Positions 8,710 to 17,667 of a DNA stretch of 64,000 bases are shown piece by piece (position 1 is the first letter of the stretch; every line of letters starts with the position of its first letter). The stretch comes from Methylobacterium cerastii (GTDB taxonomy: Bacteria; Pseudomonadota; Alphaproteobacteria; Rhizobiales; Beijerinckiaceae): contig NZ_BPQG01000008.1 of NCBI RefSeq assembly GCF_022179125.1, forward strand, positions 1-64,000. The letters run 5' to 3'. Below the pieces are notes generated by a model. The model made no database searches, was not told where the DNA came from, and saw nothing but the letters and a program-made list of their open reading frames with translations. The position numbers were made by a program, and so were the translations under genes.

Positions 8710-9699
8710 ATGGGGGTGGACCGGCCGGAGGGCGTGAGACCGCGCCGCGTCCTGATGCTGGGCGGCACAGGCACCATCGGCCGCGCGACCGTGCGGGCGC
8801 TGGTGACGCGCGGGCACGAGGTCGTTTGCCTGGTCAGGCACTCGCCGGAGGCCGCGCGAATCCCCGAGGGCGCCGTCGCGCGGGGCGTCGACCTCGCCGA
8901 CCCGGCGTCGCTGGCGCGCGACGGCGTCCGCGGCGAGGCGTTCGACGTCCTGGTCTCGTGTCTCGCCTCCCGCACCGGCTTGCCCACCGACGCCTGGGCG
9001 ATCGACCACGGAGCGCATGTGCGCGCCCTGGAGGCGAGCCGGGCGGCCGGAGTCGGGCACGTCGTGCTGCTCTCGGCGATCTGCGTCCAGAAGCCGGTCC
9101 TCGCCTTCCAGCACGCCAAGCTCGCCTTCGAGGCCGAGCTGATCGCGTCGGGGCTCGACTACACGATCGTCCGGCCGACGGCCTTCTTCAAATCGCTGTC
9201 GGGGCAGGTCGAGCGCGTACGGCGCGGCAAGCCGTTCCTGGTCTTCGGCGACGGACGACTCACGGCCTGCAAGCCGATCGGCGACGACGACCTCGGGGCT
9301 TACCTCGCGGACTGCCTCGACGATCCCGCGCGCCGCAACCGGGTGCTGCCGATCGGCGGGCCGGGCGAGGCGATCACGCCGGAGGCCCAGGGCGAAGCGC
9401 TGTTCGCGCTCCTTGGGCGCGCGCCGCGCTTCACGCACGTGCCGGTGGCGCTGCTGGACGTGATCGTCGGCGTGCTGGCGACGCTCGGACGATTTCTGCC
9501 GGCCTTGGCGGCCAAGGCCGAACTCGCCCGCATCGGGCGCTACTACGCCACCGAGTCGATGCTCGTGCTCGACCTCGCGACCGGGCGCTACGACGCCGAC
9601 GCCACCCCTTCGACGGGGTCGGAGACGCTGTTCGACCATTACGCGCGGCTCGTCCGCGGCGAGGCGGTGGCCGAGCGCGGCGACCACGCGGTATTCTGA
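8710..9699 (+). CDS. bciA: Divinyl (proto)chlorophyllide 8-vinyl reductase, BciA type
   Basis: 329-residue atypical short-chain dehydrogenase. The NAD(P)H-binding motif GGTGTIGRATVRAL is near residue 17. The segments LLSAICVQKPVLAFQHAKLAFE, DYTIVRPTAFFKSLSGQVERV and GKPFLVFGDGRLTACKPI are strongly characteristic of BciA, which reduces the C8 vinyl group of chlorophyllide precursors with NADPH in bacteriochlorophyll synthesis. This fits a pigmented, aerobic anoxygenic phototroph such as Methylobacterium. It sits alone here with no bch, crt or puf genes nearby. Start at the ATG 8 bases after the preceding stop; an earlier in-frame ATG (8668) would overlap the deacetylase gene. Confidence 0.85.
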   Translation: MGVDRPEGVRPRRVLMLGGTGTIGRATVRALVTRGHEVVCLVRHSPEAARIPEGAVARGVDLADPASLARDGVRGEAFDVLVSCLASRTGLPTDAWAIDHGAHVRALEASRAAGVGHVVLLSAICVQKPVLAFQHAKLAFEAELIASGLDYTIVRPTAFFKSLSGQVERVRRGKPFLVFGDGRLTACKPIGDDDLGAYLADCLDDPARRNRVLPIGGPGEAITPEAQGEALFALLGRAPRFTHVPVALLDVIVGVLATLGRFLPALAAKAELARIGRYYATESMLVLDLATGRYDADATPSTGSETLFDHYARLVRGEAVAERGDHAVF

Positions 9700-9836
9700 G
9701 GACGCCCGAACCCGACGCGACCGTCGCGCTGCGAAGTCCGACCGCGCTTGCGCTCCGCGCAGCCGCATCCGATGGTTTTTCGCGTGCGGGCCGCGGGTCC
9801 GCTCCTGAGAAGTCCGCTTCTGAAAAGCAGGTGTCC

Positions 9837-12800
9837 ATGAGCCGTCGCGAGGCCTTCGTCGTCGATCCCGGAACCGAGGACGCGCAAAGGCGCGCCGCGG
9901 ACCCGCGCGCCTCGGCCTGGGTCTCGGCCAACGCGGGCGCCGGCAAGACCAAGGTGCTCACCGACCGGGTGGTGCGGCTGCTGCTCGACGGGGCGGCGCC
10001 GGCGCGCATCCTGTGCCTCACCTTCACGAAGGCCGCAGCCGCCAACATGTCGATCCGGATCTTCCGGACGCTGGGGCGCTGGGTGACCCTCGGCGACGCG
10101 GCGCTCTCGGCCGAGCTCGTCGCGCTCACCGGCCGGGCGGCCTCGCCCACCGACCTCGATGCGGCGCGGCGGCTGTTCGCCCGCGCGGTCGAGACGCCGG
10201 GCGGCCTGAAGATCGAGACGCTGCACGCGCTGTGCGAGCGGCTGCTGCACATGTTCCCGTTCGAGGCCAACGTGCCCGCCCGCTTCGCAGTGCTGGACGA
10301 GAACCTCGCCGCCGAGATGTTCGCCCACGAGACCGACCAGGTGCTGGCCGCCGCCGTCGGCGGCGACGCGGCCCTCGGCTGGGCCCTCGACCTCGTGACG
10401 CCGGAGGCGACGGGCGAGGCCCTGCGCAAGGCGATCCGGCAGGCGATGGCCGCGCGCGAGGTGCTCGGCGCGGGCGGCGGCCTGCGGCCGCAATTCTCCC
10501 GGCTCGGCGCGGCGCTGGGCCTTCGCGCCGGCGAGACCGCCGACACCGTGACGGCGTCGATCCTGGAGGGCGGGATCGACGACGGGCCGGGCTTCGCCGC
10601 GCGCCTGCGCACCGGGAAGGCGACCGACGAGAAGCTCGCCGACGGCCTGCTCGCCGCCGACGCCGCCACCGACGCGACGGAGCGGCTCGACCTCTATCGC
10701 GCGGTGTTCTTCACCGCCAAGGACGAGCCGAAGGCCGACAAGAGCCTCGGCACCAAGGCGGTCCCCGAGGACGTGCGCGAGGCGCTGACCGCCGAGCGCG
10801 ACCGGCTCGTGCCGCTGTTCGACGCCCTGCGCGGCGCCCGCGCGCTCGCCCGCACCGAGGCGCTGTTCACGCTCGCCGCCGAGATCCACCGCCGGATCGA
10901 GGCGCAGAAGGCCAAGCTCGGAGCGCTCGACTTCGACGACCTGATCCACAAGACCCTCGACCTGCTCTCGCGGGTCGACGCCGCCTGGGTGCTGTACAAG
11001 CTCGACCGCGGCGTCGACCACGTCCTCGTGGACGAGGCGCAGGACACCAACCCGCAGCAATGGCGGATCCTCGACCGGCTCACCGCCGAGTTCGCCACCG
11101 GGGCCGGCGCCCGCGAGCAGTTGCGCACGCGCTTCGCCGTCGGCGACCCGAAGCAGTCGATCTACAGCTTCCAGGGCGCCGAGCCGCGCGAGTTCGCGAC
11201 CATGCACGGCAAGTGGCGGGGCGAGGCGAAGGCGGCCAAGCTCAAGTTCGAGGACGTCGCGCTGGGGCTGTCCTTCCGCTCGACCCTCGGCGTGCTGCGG
11301 GCGGTGGACGCCACCTTCGGCGTGGCCGAGCATTACGAAGGCCTCGGCTTCGAGGACAAGGCGGTCGGCACCGTCCACACCACGGCGCGGGCCGGGGCGC
11401 CCGGCACGGTCGAGCTGTGGCCGGTGGCGGAGCCCGTGGAGGAGGTCGAGCCCGACGCCTGGGCGGCGCCCGTGGACGCGCCGGAGGCCAACGCGCCTGC
11501 GATCGTCACCGCGCGCCGGATCGCCCGCGCGGTGCGGACCTGGGTCACCGCCGGCGACACCAGCGGCCGGGTCTGGCGGCCGGGCGAGGTTCTGGTGCTG
11601 GTGCGCAAGCGCGGCCCCGCCTTCGAGGAGGTGATCCGAGCGCTGAAGGGCGCTGGCGTGCCGGTGGCGGGCCAGGACCGGCTCGACGTCGGCGCGCACA
11701 TCGCGGTGGCCGACCTGGTCTCGATCGGCCGGGCCGGGCTGCTGCCCGCCGACGACCTGACGCTGGCCTGCGCGCTCAAGACGCCGCTGGTCGGCCTCAC
11801 CGACGACCACCTCGTCCGCATCGCCGCCGACCGCGACCGGTCCGAGACCCTGGAGGACGCGCTCGGCCGCCACGCGGCGGCCGGCGACGCGGCGGCGATC
11901 CGTGGGCGCGATGCGCTCGCCGGCTGGATCGCCGCCGCGGGCGCGCAGGGACCGTTCGGCTTCTACGCCGCCCTCCTCGGGCCGGGCGGGGGCCGGGCCG
12001 CCCTCGTCGCCCGCCTCGGGGGCGAGGCGGGCGACGCCATCGACGTGTTCCTGCTCGGGGCCGCGCAGGCGGAGGCCGGGGCCGACGCCCCCTCGCTCGC
12101 CGGCTTCCTGGCGCGCTACTGCGCCGGAGGGCGGGGCGAGGCCGGCCACACGGTCAAGCGCGACATGGAATCCGGCCGCGACGAGGTGCGGGTGATGACC
12201 GTGCACGGCGCCAAGGGCCTGGAGGCCCCGGTCGTGGTGATGATCGACGGCTGCGAGGCGCCGGGCGGCAACGACCCGCCGCTGCTCGCGATGCCGGGCG
12301 ACGTGCCGCCGGTGTGGTCGACCGCGAAACCCTACGATTCCGAGGCGATCGGCGCCGCGCGCGAGACCCTGCACGTGCGGGCCCGGGAGGAGCACAACCG
12401 CCTGCTCTACGTGGCGATGACGCGGGCCGCCGACCGGCTCGTGGTCGCGCCCTTCCGCGGCCAGACGCCGGTGGGGCCGACCGCCTGGTGCGAGATGATC
12501 CGCACCGGGATGGTGCAGGCGTTCGGCGAGGGCGAGGCGGTGGAGACCGCCTACGGCCCGGTCACCCTGTGGCGGGACGGGACCGGCCCGGAGACCGGCA
12601 CGGCGCCGGCCGAGCCGGCGCCCGAGCCCGCCGCGCTCCCCGCATGGCTGCGCGAGCCGGTGGCCCCCGAGGCCGCCCCCGCGCCGCCGATCTCGCCCTC
12701 GGGGGTGATGCGCGCGGCCGACGGCGAGCGCCGGATCCCGCCACGGCAGGCCGACACCGAGGCGCGCCGGCGCGGCAAGCTGATCCACGCCCTGCTCGAG

Positions 12801-13283
12801 CACCTGCCGCGCCTCGAGCCGGCCGCCCGCGAGCCGGCAGCGACGGCGTTCGTGGCCGCCCGCGCGCCCGCCTTCCCGCGCCCTGCTCGCGCGAACGTCG
12901 TGCGGGCGGCCCTCGACCTGATCGAGACGCCCGACCTCGCGCCGCTCTTCGCCCGCGATGCGCGCGCCGAGGTCAGCCTGTCGGGGCGGGTGGTGGTGGA
13001 GGGCGTCGAGCGGCCGGTCTTCGGCCGCATCGACCGCCTCGCGGTCGCCGACGGCATCGTGCGACTCGCCGACTTCAAGACCGGACGCCCGCCGGACGAG
13101 GGCGCGCCGCCGCCGCGCCCCGAGACGGCGCAGATCGCCCTCTACGCCCGGCTGCTCGCGCGGATCTACCCGGACCACGCGATCCGGCCGATGCTGGTCT
13201 GGACCTCCGGCCCGGTGATCCGGACCTTGAGCGAGGACGAGATCGCCGAGGCTTTGGCCGGGCTCGGGCTCGCCGCAGCCTGA
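9837..13283 (+). CDS. addA: Double-strand break repair helicase-nuclease AddA
   Basis: 1148 residues, the usual alphaproteobacterial AddA length, from the ATG at 9837; the frame is open far upstream through bciA but that part is antisense-type shadow. UvrD-like motifs: Walker A NAGAGKTKV (about residues 32-40), motif II VDEAQDTNPQQW, motif III VGDPKQSIYSFQGAEP, motif V VMTVHGAKGLEAPVV, and motif VI LLYVAMTRAADRL. The C-terminal RecB-type nuclease has RRGKLIHALLEHL, FGRIDRLAV and LADFKTGRP (catalytic D and K). With AddB it processes broken ends and loads RecA. addB is not adjacent but lies about 7 kb away on the opposite strand; the usual thioredoxin gene does not follow. Confidence 0.95.
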   Translation: MSRREAFVVDPGTEDAQRRAADPRASAWVSANAGAGKTKVLTDRVVRLLLDGAAPARILCLTFTKAAAANMSIRIFRTLGRWVTLGDAALSAELVALTGRAASPTDLDAARRLFARAVETPGGLKIETLHALCERLLHMFPFEANVPARFAVLDENLAAEMFAHETDQVLAAAVGGDAALGWALDLVTPEATGEALRKAIRQAMAAREVLGAGGGLRPQFSRLGAALGLRAGETADTVTASILEGGIDDGPGFAARLRTGKATDEKLADGLLAADAATDATERLDLYRAVFFTAKDEPKADKSLGTKAVPEDVREALTAERDRLVPLFDALRGARALARTEALFTLAAEIHRRIEAQKAKLGALDFDDLIHKTLDLLSRVDAAWVLYKLDRGVDHVLVDEAQDTNPQQWRILDRLTAEFATGAGAREQLRTRFAVGDPKQSIYSFQGAEPREFATMHGKWRGEAKAAKLKFEDVALGLSFRSTLGVLRAVDATFGVAEHYEGLGFEDKAVGTVHTTARAGAPGTVELWPVAEPVEEVEPDAWAAPVDAPEANAPAIVTARRIARAVRTWVTAGDTSGRVWRPGEVLVLVRKRGPAFEEVIRALKGAGVPVAGQDRLDVGAHIAVADLVSIGRAGLLPADDLTLACALKTPLVGLTDDHLVRIAADRDRSETLEDALGRHAAAGDAAAIRGRDALAGWIAAAGAQGPFGFYAALLGPGGGRAALVARLGGEAGDAIDVFLLGAAQAEAGADAPSLAGFLARYCAGGRGEAGHTVKRDMESGRDEVRVMTVHGAKGLEAPVVVMIDGCEAPGGNDPPLLAMPGDVPPVWSTAKPYDSEAIGAARETLHVRAREEHNRLLYVAMTRAADRLVVAPFRGQTPVGPTAWCEMIRTGMVQAFGEGEAVETAYGPVTLWRDGTGPETGTAPAEPAPEPAALPAWLREPVAPEAAPAPPISPSGVMRAADGERRIPPRQADTEARRRGKLIHALLEHLPRLEPAAREPAATAFVAARAPAFPRPARANVVRAALDLIETPDLAPLFARDARAEVSLSGRVVVEGVERPVFGRIDRLAVADGIVRLADFKTGRPPDEGAPPPRPETAQIALYARLLARIYPDHAIRPMLVWTSGPVIRTLSEDEIAEALAGLGLAAA

Positions 13284-13508
13284 GGCGGCTAGGGGGATCT
13301 CGCGGCGGCCCGCGCCCCATGCGGGCGGCCCCTGCGGAAATGGCGGTTGCGTCGGCGCGCGAGAACCAGCATCAGGCATCCCGTATTTCGGGCCGTTCGG
13401 ATCGCCGCCGCCGGATTCTCGTCACGGGAACGCCGAGGGTCGGAGCGAGCCGAAGCGCCGTCGCCTGTCGACGCCGTCCGTGATCGTTCAGGCACAGGGA
13501 AATCCGAC

Positions 13509-14645
13509 ATGAAGACGCGCGCAGCCGTGGCGTGGGAGGCGAAGAAGCCGCTCACCATCGAGACCATCGACATCGAGGGGCCCAAGGCCGGCGAAGTGCT
13601 CGTCGAGGTGATGGCCACCGGCATCTGCCACACCGACGCCTACACCCTCTCGGGCCTCGATTCGGAGGGCAAGTTCCCGGCGATCCTCGGCCACGAGGGC
13701 GCGGGCATCGTCCGCGAGGTCGGCGCCGGCGTCACCGACCTGAAGGTCGGCGACCACGTGATCCCGCTCTACACGCCGGAATGTCGCGGCTGTAAGTCGT
13801 GCCTGTCGCAGCGCACCAACCTCTGCACCGCGATCCGCGCGACGCAGGGCCAGGGCGTGATGCCGGACGGCACCTCGCGCTTCTCCTGCGTCTCCACCGG
13901 CGGCAGCCCGGGCGGGTCCGACACCCTGTTCCACTACATGGGCTGCTCGACCTTCTCGAACTTCACCGTGCTCCCGGCGATCGCACTCGCGAAGATCCGT
14001 GAGGACGCCCCCTTCGACAAGGTCTGCTACATCGGCTGCGGCGTCACCACCGGCATCGGCGCGGTGATCTACACCGCGAAGGTCTGGCCCGGCGCCAACG
14101 TCGTGGTGTTCGGCCTCGGCGGCATCGGCCTCAACGTGCTCCAGGCCGCGCGGATGGTGGGCGCCGACAAGATCATCGGCGTCGACATCAACCCCGACAA
14201 GCAGGAGATGGCGAAGAAGTTCGGGATGACGCACTTCATCAACCCGAAGGAAGTCGGCAACGACCACGTCGTGGCCGCGATCCTCGACGCGACCGGCGGC
14301 GGCGCCGACTTCTCGTTCGACTGCACCGGCAACGTCAACGTGATGCGCCAGGCGCTCGAGTGCTGCCACCGCGGCTGGGGCGAGTCGATCGTCATCGGCG
14401 TGGCGGAAGCCGGCAAGGAGATCTCGACCCGTCCGTTCCAGCTCGTCACCGGCCGCGTCTGGAAGGGCTCGGCCTTCGGCGGGGCGCGGGGCCGCACCGA
14501 CGTGCCGAAGATCGTCGACTGGTACATGGAGGGCAAGATCAACATCGACGACCTGATCACCCACACCATGCCGCTCGACCAGATCAACCACGGCTTCGAC
14601 CTGATGCACGAGGGCAAGTCGATCCGCTCGGTGGTGATTTACTAG
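13509..14645 (+). CDS. frmA: S-(hydroxymethyl)glutathione dehydrogenase / class III alcohol dehydrogenase
   Basis: 378 residues, zinc-dependent medium-chain dehydrogenase. Catalytic zinc ligands fit C40 (GICHTD), H62-E63 (GHEGAG) and a Cys in YIGCGVTTG; the structural zinc site is C92, C95, C98 and C106 ([10 protein letters not shown]...NLC). The NAD fold has [11 protein letters not shown]. The enzyme oxidises the spontaneous formaldehyde-glutathione adduct to S-formylglutathione. It is followed 77 bases later by fghA, completing the pathway to formate. Start ATG at 13509 after AGGGAAATCC. The alternative names adhC, flhA and hgd exist. Presence in a methylotroph points to glutathione-linked formaldehyde oxidation in addition to any tetrahydromethanopterin route. 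Confidence 0.95.
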   Translation: MKTRAAVAWEAKKPLTIETIDIEGPKAGEVLVEVMATGICHTDAYTLSGLDSEGKFPAILGHEGAGIVREVGAGVTDLKVGDHVIPLYTPECRGCKSCLSQRTNLCTAIRATQGQGVMPDGTSRFSCVSTGGSPGGSDTLFHYMGCSTFSNFTVLPAIALAKIREDAPFDKVCYIGCGVTTGIGAVIYTAKVWPGANVVVFGLGGIGLNVLQAARMVGADKIIGVDINPDKQEMAKKFGMTHFINPKEVGNDHVVAAILDATGGGADFSFDCTGNVNVMRQALECCHRGWGESIVIGVAEAGKEISTRPFQLVTGRVWKGSAFGGARGRTDVPKIVDWYMEGKINIDDLITHTMPLDQINHGFDLMHEGKSIRSVVIY

Positions 14646-14660
14646 GCCACGACGCGTACG

Positions 14661-14684
14661 CCCTCCCCCCTCGAGGGGGGAGGG
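14661..14684. repeat. Perfect 24-bp GC palindrome
   Basis: Between frmA and fghA, the half-site CCCTCCCCCC is followed by TCGA and its exact inverted copy, giving a 24-base perfect palindrome. It belongs in style with other CCCTC/GAGGG palindromes of this window (39.64 kb, 45.31 kb, 61.64 kb). In RNA it would form a strong hairpin within the frmA-fghA intercistronic region and could modulate mRNA stability or partial termination; there is no U-tract. Confidence 0.85.
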
Positions 14685-14722
14685 ACATGCCCGCCCGACC
14701 GTCCCGATCAGGAGATCACCCC

Positions 14723-15556
14723 ATGGAAACCGTCTCGAAGGCCCTCTCGCATGGTGGCGTCCAGGGCGTGTACCGGCACGACGCCGAGACCACCGCCTGC
14801 CCGATGACCTTCGCGGTCTTCGTGCCGCCGCAGGCCAAGGACGGCCCGGTGCCGGTGCTGTGGTACCTTTCGGGGCTGACCTGCACCCACGCCAACGTCA
14901 TGGACAAGGGCGAGTACCGGCAGGCCGCCGCCCGCCACGGCGTGATCGTCGTCGCGCCGGACACCTCGCCCCGCGGCGAGGGCATCCCCGACGAGGCCGG
15001 CAACTGGCAGTTCGGCTCCGGCGCGGGCTTCTACCTCGACGCGACGGAAGCTCCCTATTCCGCGAACTACCGGATGTGGAGCTACGTCACCGAAGAGCTT
15101 CCGGCGCTGATCGCGAAGAACTTCCCCGCGGACATGAGCCGCCAGGGCATCGTCGGCCACTCGATGGGCGGCCACGGCGCGCTCACCATCGCGCTGACCT
15201 ATCCCGACCGCTTCAAGTCCTGCTCGGCCTTCGCACCGATCGCCCAGCCCTCCACGGCGGGCTGGTCGAAGCCGGCCTTCGAGAAGTATCTCGGCGCGGA
15301 CACCGCGGCCTGGCGCGCCCACGACGCCACCGCGCTGATCGAGGACGGACACCGCTTCCCCGAGCTCCTGGTGGACCAGGGCACCGCCGACAGCTTCCTC
15401 GACGACGGCCTGCGGCCGTGGCTGCTGGAAGAGGCCTGCAAGAAGGCCGGCATCGCGCTCACCCTGAACATGCGCGAGGGCTACGACCACTCCTACTTCT
15501 TCATCTCCAGCTTCATGGACGACCACATCGCCTGGGCCGCCGCCCGGCTGAAGTGA
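14723..15556 (+). CDS. fghA: S-formylglutathione hydrolase
   Basis: 277 residues, esterase D family alpha/beta hydrolase. The nucleophile elbow is GHSMGGHG, the acidic residue lies in DQGTADSFL, the catalytic His is in YDHSYFF, and LSGLTCTHANVMDKGEYR carries the conserved family motif near residue 45. It cleaves S-formylglutathione to formate and glutathione in the cytoplasm. The ATG has AGGAGA about 8 bases upstream. It follows frmA on the same strand, so the two form a formaldehyde oxidation and detoxification operon. Confidence 0.95.
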   Translation: METVSKALSHGGVQGVYRHDAETTACPMTFAVFVPPQAKDGPVPVLWYLSGLTCTHANVMDKGEYRQAAARHGVIVVAPDTSPRGEGIPDEAGNWQFGSGAGFYLDATEAPYSANYRMWSYVTEELPALIAKNFPADMSRQGIVGHSMGGHGALTIALTYPDRFKSCSAFAPIAQPSTAGWSKPAFEKYLGADTAAWRAHDATALIEDGHRFPELLVDQGTADSFLDDGLRPWLLEEACKKAGIALTLNMREGYDHSYFFISSFMDDHIAWAAARLK

Positions 15557-15702
15557 CCGGACGGTGCCCGCCGCCTGACAGACCGCACGAAGCTTCGGCG
15601 CCGCATGGCCGGTGCCGGGGGTTTTACAGGCCCGCGATGCTATAACCTTCCGCAAAGACGCCGCCGCCCGATCCGGGACGGACGTCGCGACGGGAGGATG
15701 CC

Positions 15703-16905
15703 ATGGCCGGTCTCGACAGGCGACAGGTGCTGATGCGGGCCGGGCTCGCGGCGATCGGCGCGGGGCTTCCCTTCCGCGCCGCCGCCGAGGACCGGATCGC
15801 CCTGCCCTTCGGCAACGGCGCGCGCGCCCTCGTCCGCTATCCGGGCAAACGCCCGCTGATCCAGCTCACCAGCCGCCCGCCGCAACTCGAAACGCCGTTC
15901 TCGGTGTTCGACGAGGGTGCGATCACGCCCAACGACGCCTTCTTCGTGCGCTACCACTTGGCCGACCTCCCACTCGCGATCGACCCGGAGACGTACCGAC
16001 TGGAGATCAAGGGCCATGTCGAGCGCCCGGTCGCGCTGTCGCTTGCCGACCTCAAGCGCATGGCGCCGATGGAGGTTGTCGCGGTGAACCAATGCTCCGG
16101 CAATTCCCGCGGCTTCGTCGAGCCACGCGTCGCAGGCGGCCAGCTCGGCAACGGCGCCATGGGCAACGCCCGCTGGACCGGCGTGTCGTTGAAGGCGGTG
16201 CTCGACGCGGCTGGCATGAAAGCCGGCGCGGTGCAGGTCGCCTTCGACGGCCTCGATGGCCCGGTGATTCCCGAGACCCCGGACTTCGTGAAGGCGTTGA
16301 CCGTCGATCACGCCCGCTCCGGCGAGGTGATGCTGGCTTGGGGCATGAACGGTCAGGACCTGCCCTTTCTCAACGGCTTTCCGGTACGCCTCGTGGTGCC
16401 GGGATTCTACGGCACGTACTGGGTGAAGCACCTCGGCGCGATCACCGTGCTCGACCGACCGTTCGAGGGCTTCTGGATGAAGTCCGCCTACCGGATCCCG
16501 GACACGCCGTGCGCCTGCACCGAGCCGGGCAAGGCGCCTGCGGCCACGGTGCCGATCGCGCGGTTGAACGTGCGCTCGTTCGTGACGAACCTAAGCGACG
16601 GCGCCAAGGTCAAGGCCGGGCCGACATCGCTTCGCGGCATCGCCTTCGACGGCGGCTCCGGCGTCGCGCGCGTCGAACTCTCGACGGACGACGGCCGCAC
16701 CTGGATACCGGCCGAGCTCGGACAGGATCTCGGCCGCTACGCGTTCAGGACTTGGACGGCGACCACCGAACTCGGTGCCGGCATGCATGCCATTCGTGTG
16801 CGCGCGACAGCCAAGGATGGCGCAGGCCAGCCGATGGAGCCGCAGTGGAACCCGCCGGGCTACATGCGCAACGTCGTCGAGACCACCCGCATTCAAGCGG
16901 CCTGA
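15703..16905 (+). CDS. sorA: Periplasmic sulfite dehydrogenase, molybdopterin subunit SorA
   Basis: 400 residues. The N-terminus DRRQVLMRAGLAAIGAG, then ending PFRAAAED, is a Tat-type leader. The sulfite-oxidase molybdenum domain includes VNQCSGNSRGF with the Cys that ligates Mo, and KHLGAITVLDRPFEGFWM. The C-terminal Ig-like dimerisation domain has LSTDDGRTW and PQWNPPGYMRN. SorA oxidises sulfite to sulfate and passes electrons to the c-type cytochrome SorB, whose gene starts 12 bases downstream. The ATG has GGGAGG 8 bases upstream. A thiosulfate dehydrogenase-like SoxC is a less likely reading because SoxC pairs with the diheme SoxD, not a small monoheme partner. Confidence 0.9.
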   Translation: MAGLDRRQVLMRAGLAAIGAGLPFRAAAEDRIALPFGNGARALVRYPGKRPLIQLTSRPPQLETPFSVFDEGAITPNDAFFVRYHLADLPLAIDPETYRLEIKGHVERPVALSLADLKRMAPMEVVAVNQCSGNSRGFVEPRVAGGQLGNGAMGNARWTGVSLKAVLDAAGMKAGAVQVAFDGLDGPVIPETPDFVKALTVDHARSGEVMLAWGMNGQDLPFLNGFPVRLVVPGFYGTYWVKHLGAITVLDRPFEGFWMKSAYRIPDTPCACTEPGKAPAATVPIARLNVRSFVTNLSDGAKVKAGPTSLRGIAFDGGSGVARVELSTDDGRTWIPAELGQDLGRYAFRTWTATTELGAGMHAIRVRATAKDGAGQPMEPQWNPPGYMRNVVETTRIQAA

Positions 16906-16917
16906 AAGGGGGAATCG

Positions 16918-17229
16918 ATGTCCATTCGCTGCCACATCGTACTTATGGTCTCGCTTTGGGCGGGCGCAACGACGGCCGCGCCACTGGATTACGCGTTGCC
17001 GGATGCCTATTCCGAATTGCGTTCGAGCGCAGGCCAAGAGGTCGGCCGCACGGCGGCGCAGGGCAATTGCCTCACCTGCCATTCGACCGACTACATCGCG
17101 ATGCAGCCGCCGGGCAAAGGTAAGGCGTTCTGGGATGCTGAGGTGACCAAGATGATCAAGGTCTATCACGCCCCGATCGACGAGGCGGACGGCAAAGCGA
17201 TCGCCGCCTATCTCGCGGACGCCTACTGA
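16918..17229 (+). CDS. sorB: Sulfite dehydrogenase cytochrome c subunit SorB
   Basis: 103 residues with a Sec signal peptide (hydrophobic to about residue 20, ending near TTAAP) and a single CXXCH heme site, CLTCH near residue 50. A distal Met for the heme is offered by YIAMQPPGKG. The length and the WDAEVTKMIKVYHAPIDEADGKAIAAYL tail match SorB of SorAB sulfite:cytochrome c oxidoreductase. It accepts electrons from SorA and feeds soluble cytochrome c and terminal oxidase in the periplasm. AAGGGGG precedes the ATG. Confidence 0.9.
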   Translation: MSIRCHIVLMVSLWAGATTAAPLDYALPDAYSELRSSAGQEVGRTAAQGNCLTCHSTDYIAMQPPGKGKAFWDAEVTKMIKVYHAPIDEADGKAIAAYLADAY

Positions 17230-17254
17230 GGACGTCCCGCCGACGCGGACCGGT

Positions 17255-17512
17255 TCAGCGAAGGGCCGTCCCCGGAAGGGTCATCGATGTCGCTTCCGCG
17301 ACCGCTCCGTGTGACGGCGTCTGCTCGGACAGGTAGATCCGGCCGCCCACGAACAGCAACGCGAGCGCCCAGAACACAATCGCGGCGCGGCGCGTCTCGC
17401 CGTAGCTCCCGAACTTTCCGGAGATCTTGGCGTCCGCACAGGCGCGCGACATCTCCATCGGCTCGCCGAAGGGGTCGTAGGCTGTCGTGAGTTGGTCGAG
17501 CTGGGCGGTCAT
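17255..17512 (-). CDS. Small single-pass membrane protein, hypothetical
   Basis: 85 residues from ATG 17512: a hydrophilic N-terminus (QLTTAYDPFGEPMEMSRACA), then RRAAIVFWALALLFVGGRIYL as one transmembrane helix near residues 42-62 and a short polar tail. I do not recognise the family. No clear Shine-Dalgarno is seen, so the start is uncertain, and the frame extends upstream to 17698. It lies between sorB (convergent) and the YeiH-like gene (divergent), which makes a role with the sulfur genes possible but unproven. Confidence 0.45.
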   Translation of the reverse strand: MTAQLDQLTTAYDPFGEPMEMSRACADAKISGKFGSYGETRRAAIVFWALALLFVGGRIYLSEQTPSHGAVAEATSMTLPGTALR

Positions 17513-17667
17513 GATGGAAGATGTCGCGCTTGGGCGCGCCTGAATCAATGGTTGCGTCTTCCGAAGATTCCTCGATAAGGAAAGACTTCTTCTCCGCCTG
17601 ATCCTCGGCGTGGAAGTTCCTTCCCAAGCGCCCCTCGGGGTGCGGATTCTGCCGAGCGAGAGGCCGC

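Noticed and set aside
8826-9836. Long N-terminal extension of AddA reading through bciA
   Set aside because: The extension is the wrong frame of bciA, and AddA begins normally at MSRREAF.
9639-13379. 1246-codon open frame antisense to addA
   Set aside because: A high-GC shadow: low-complexity Arg/Gly/Ala/His-rich translation, no domain, fully antisense to a clear AddA.
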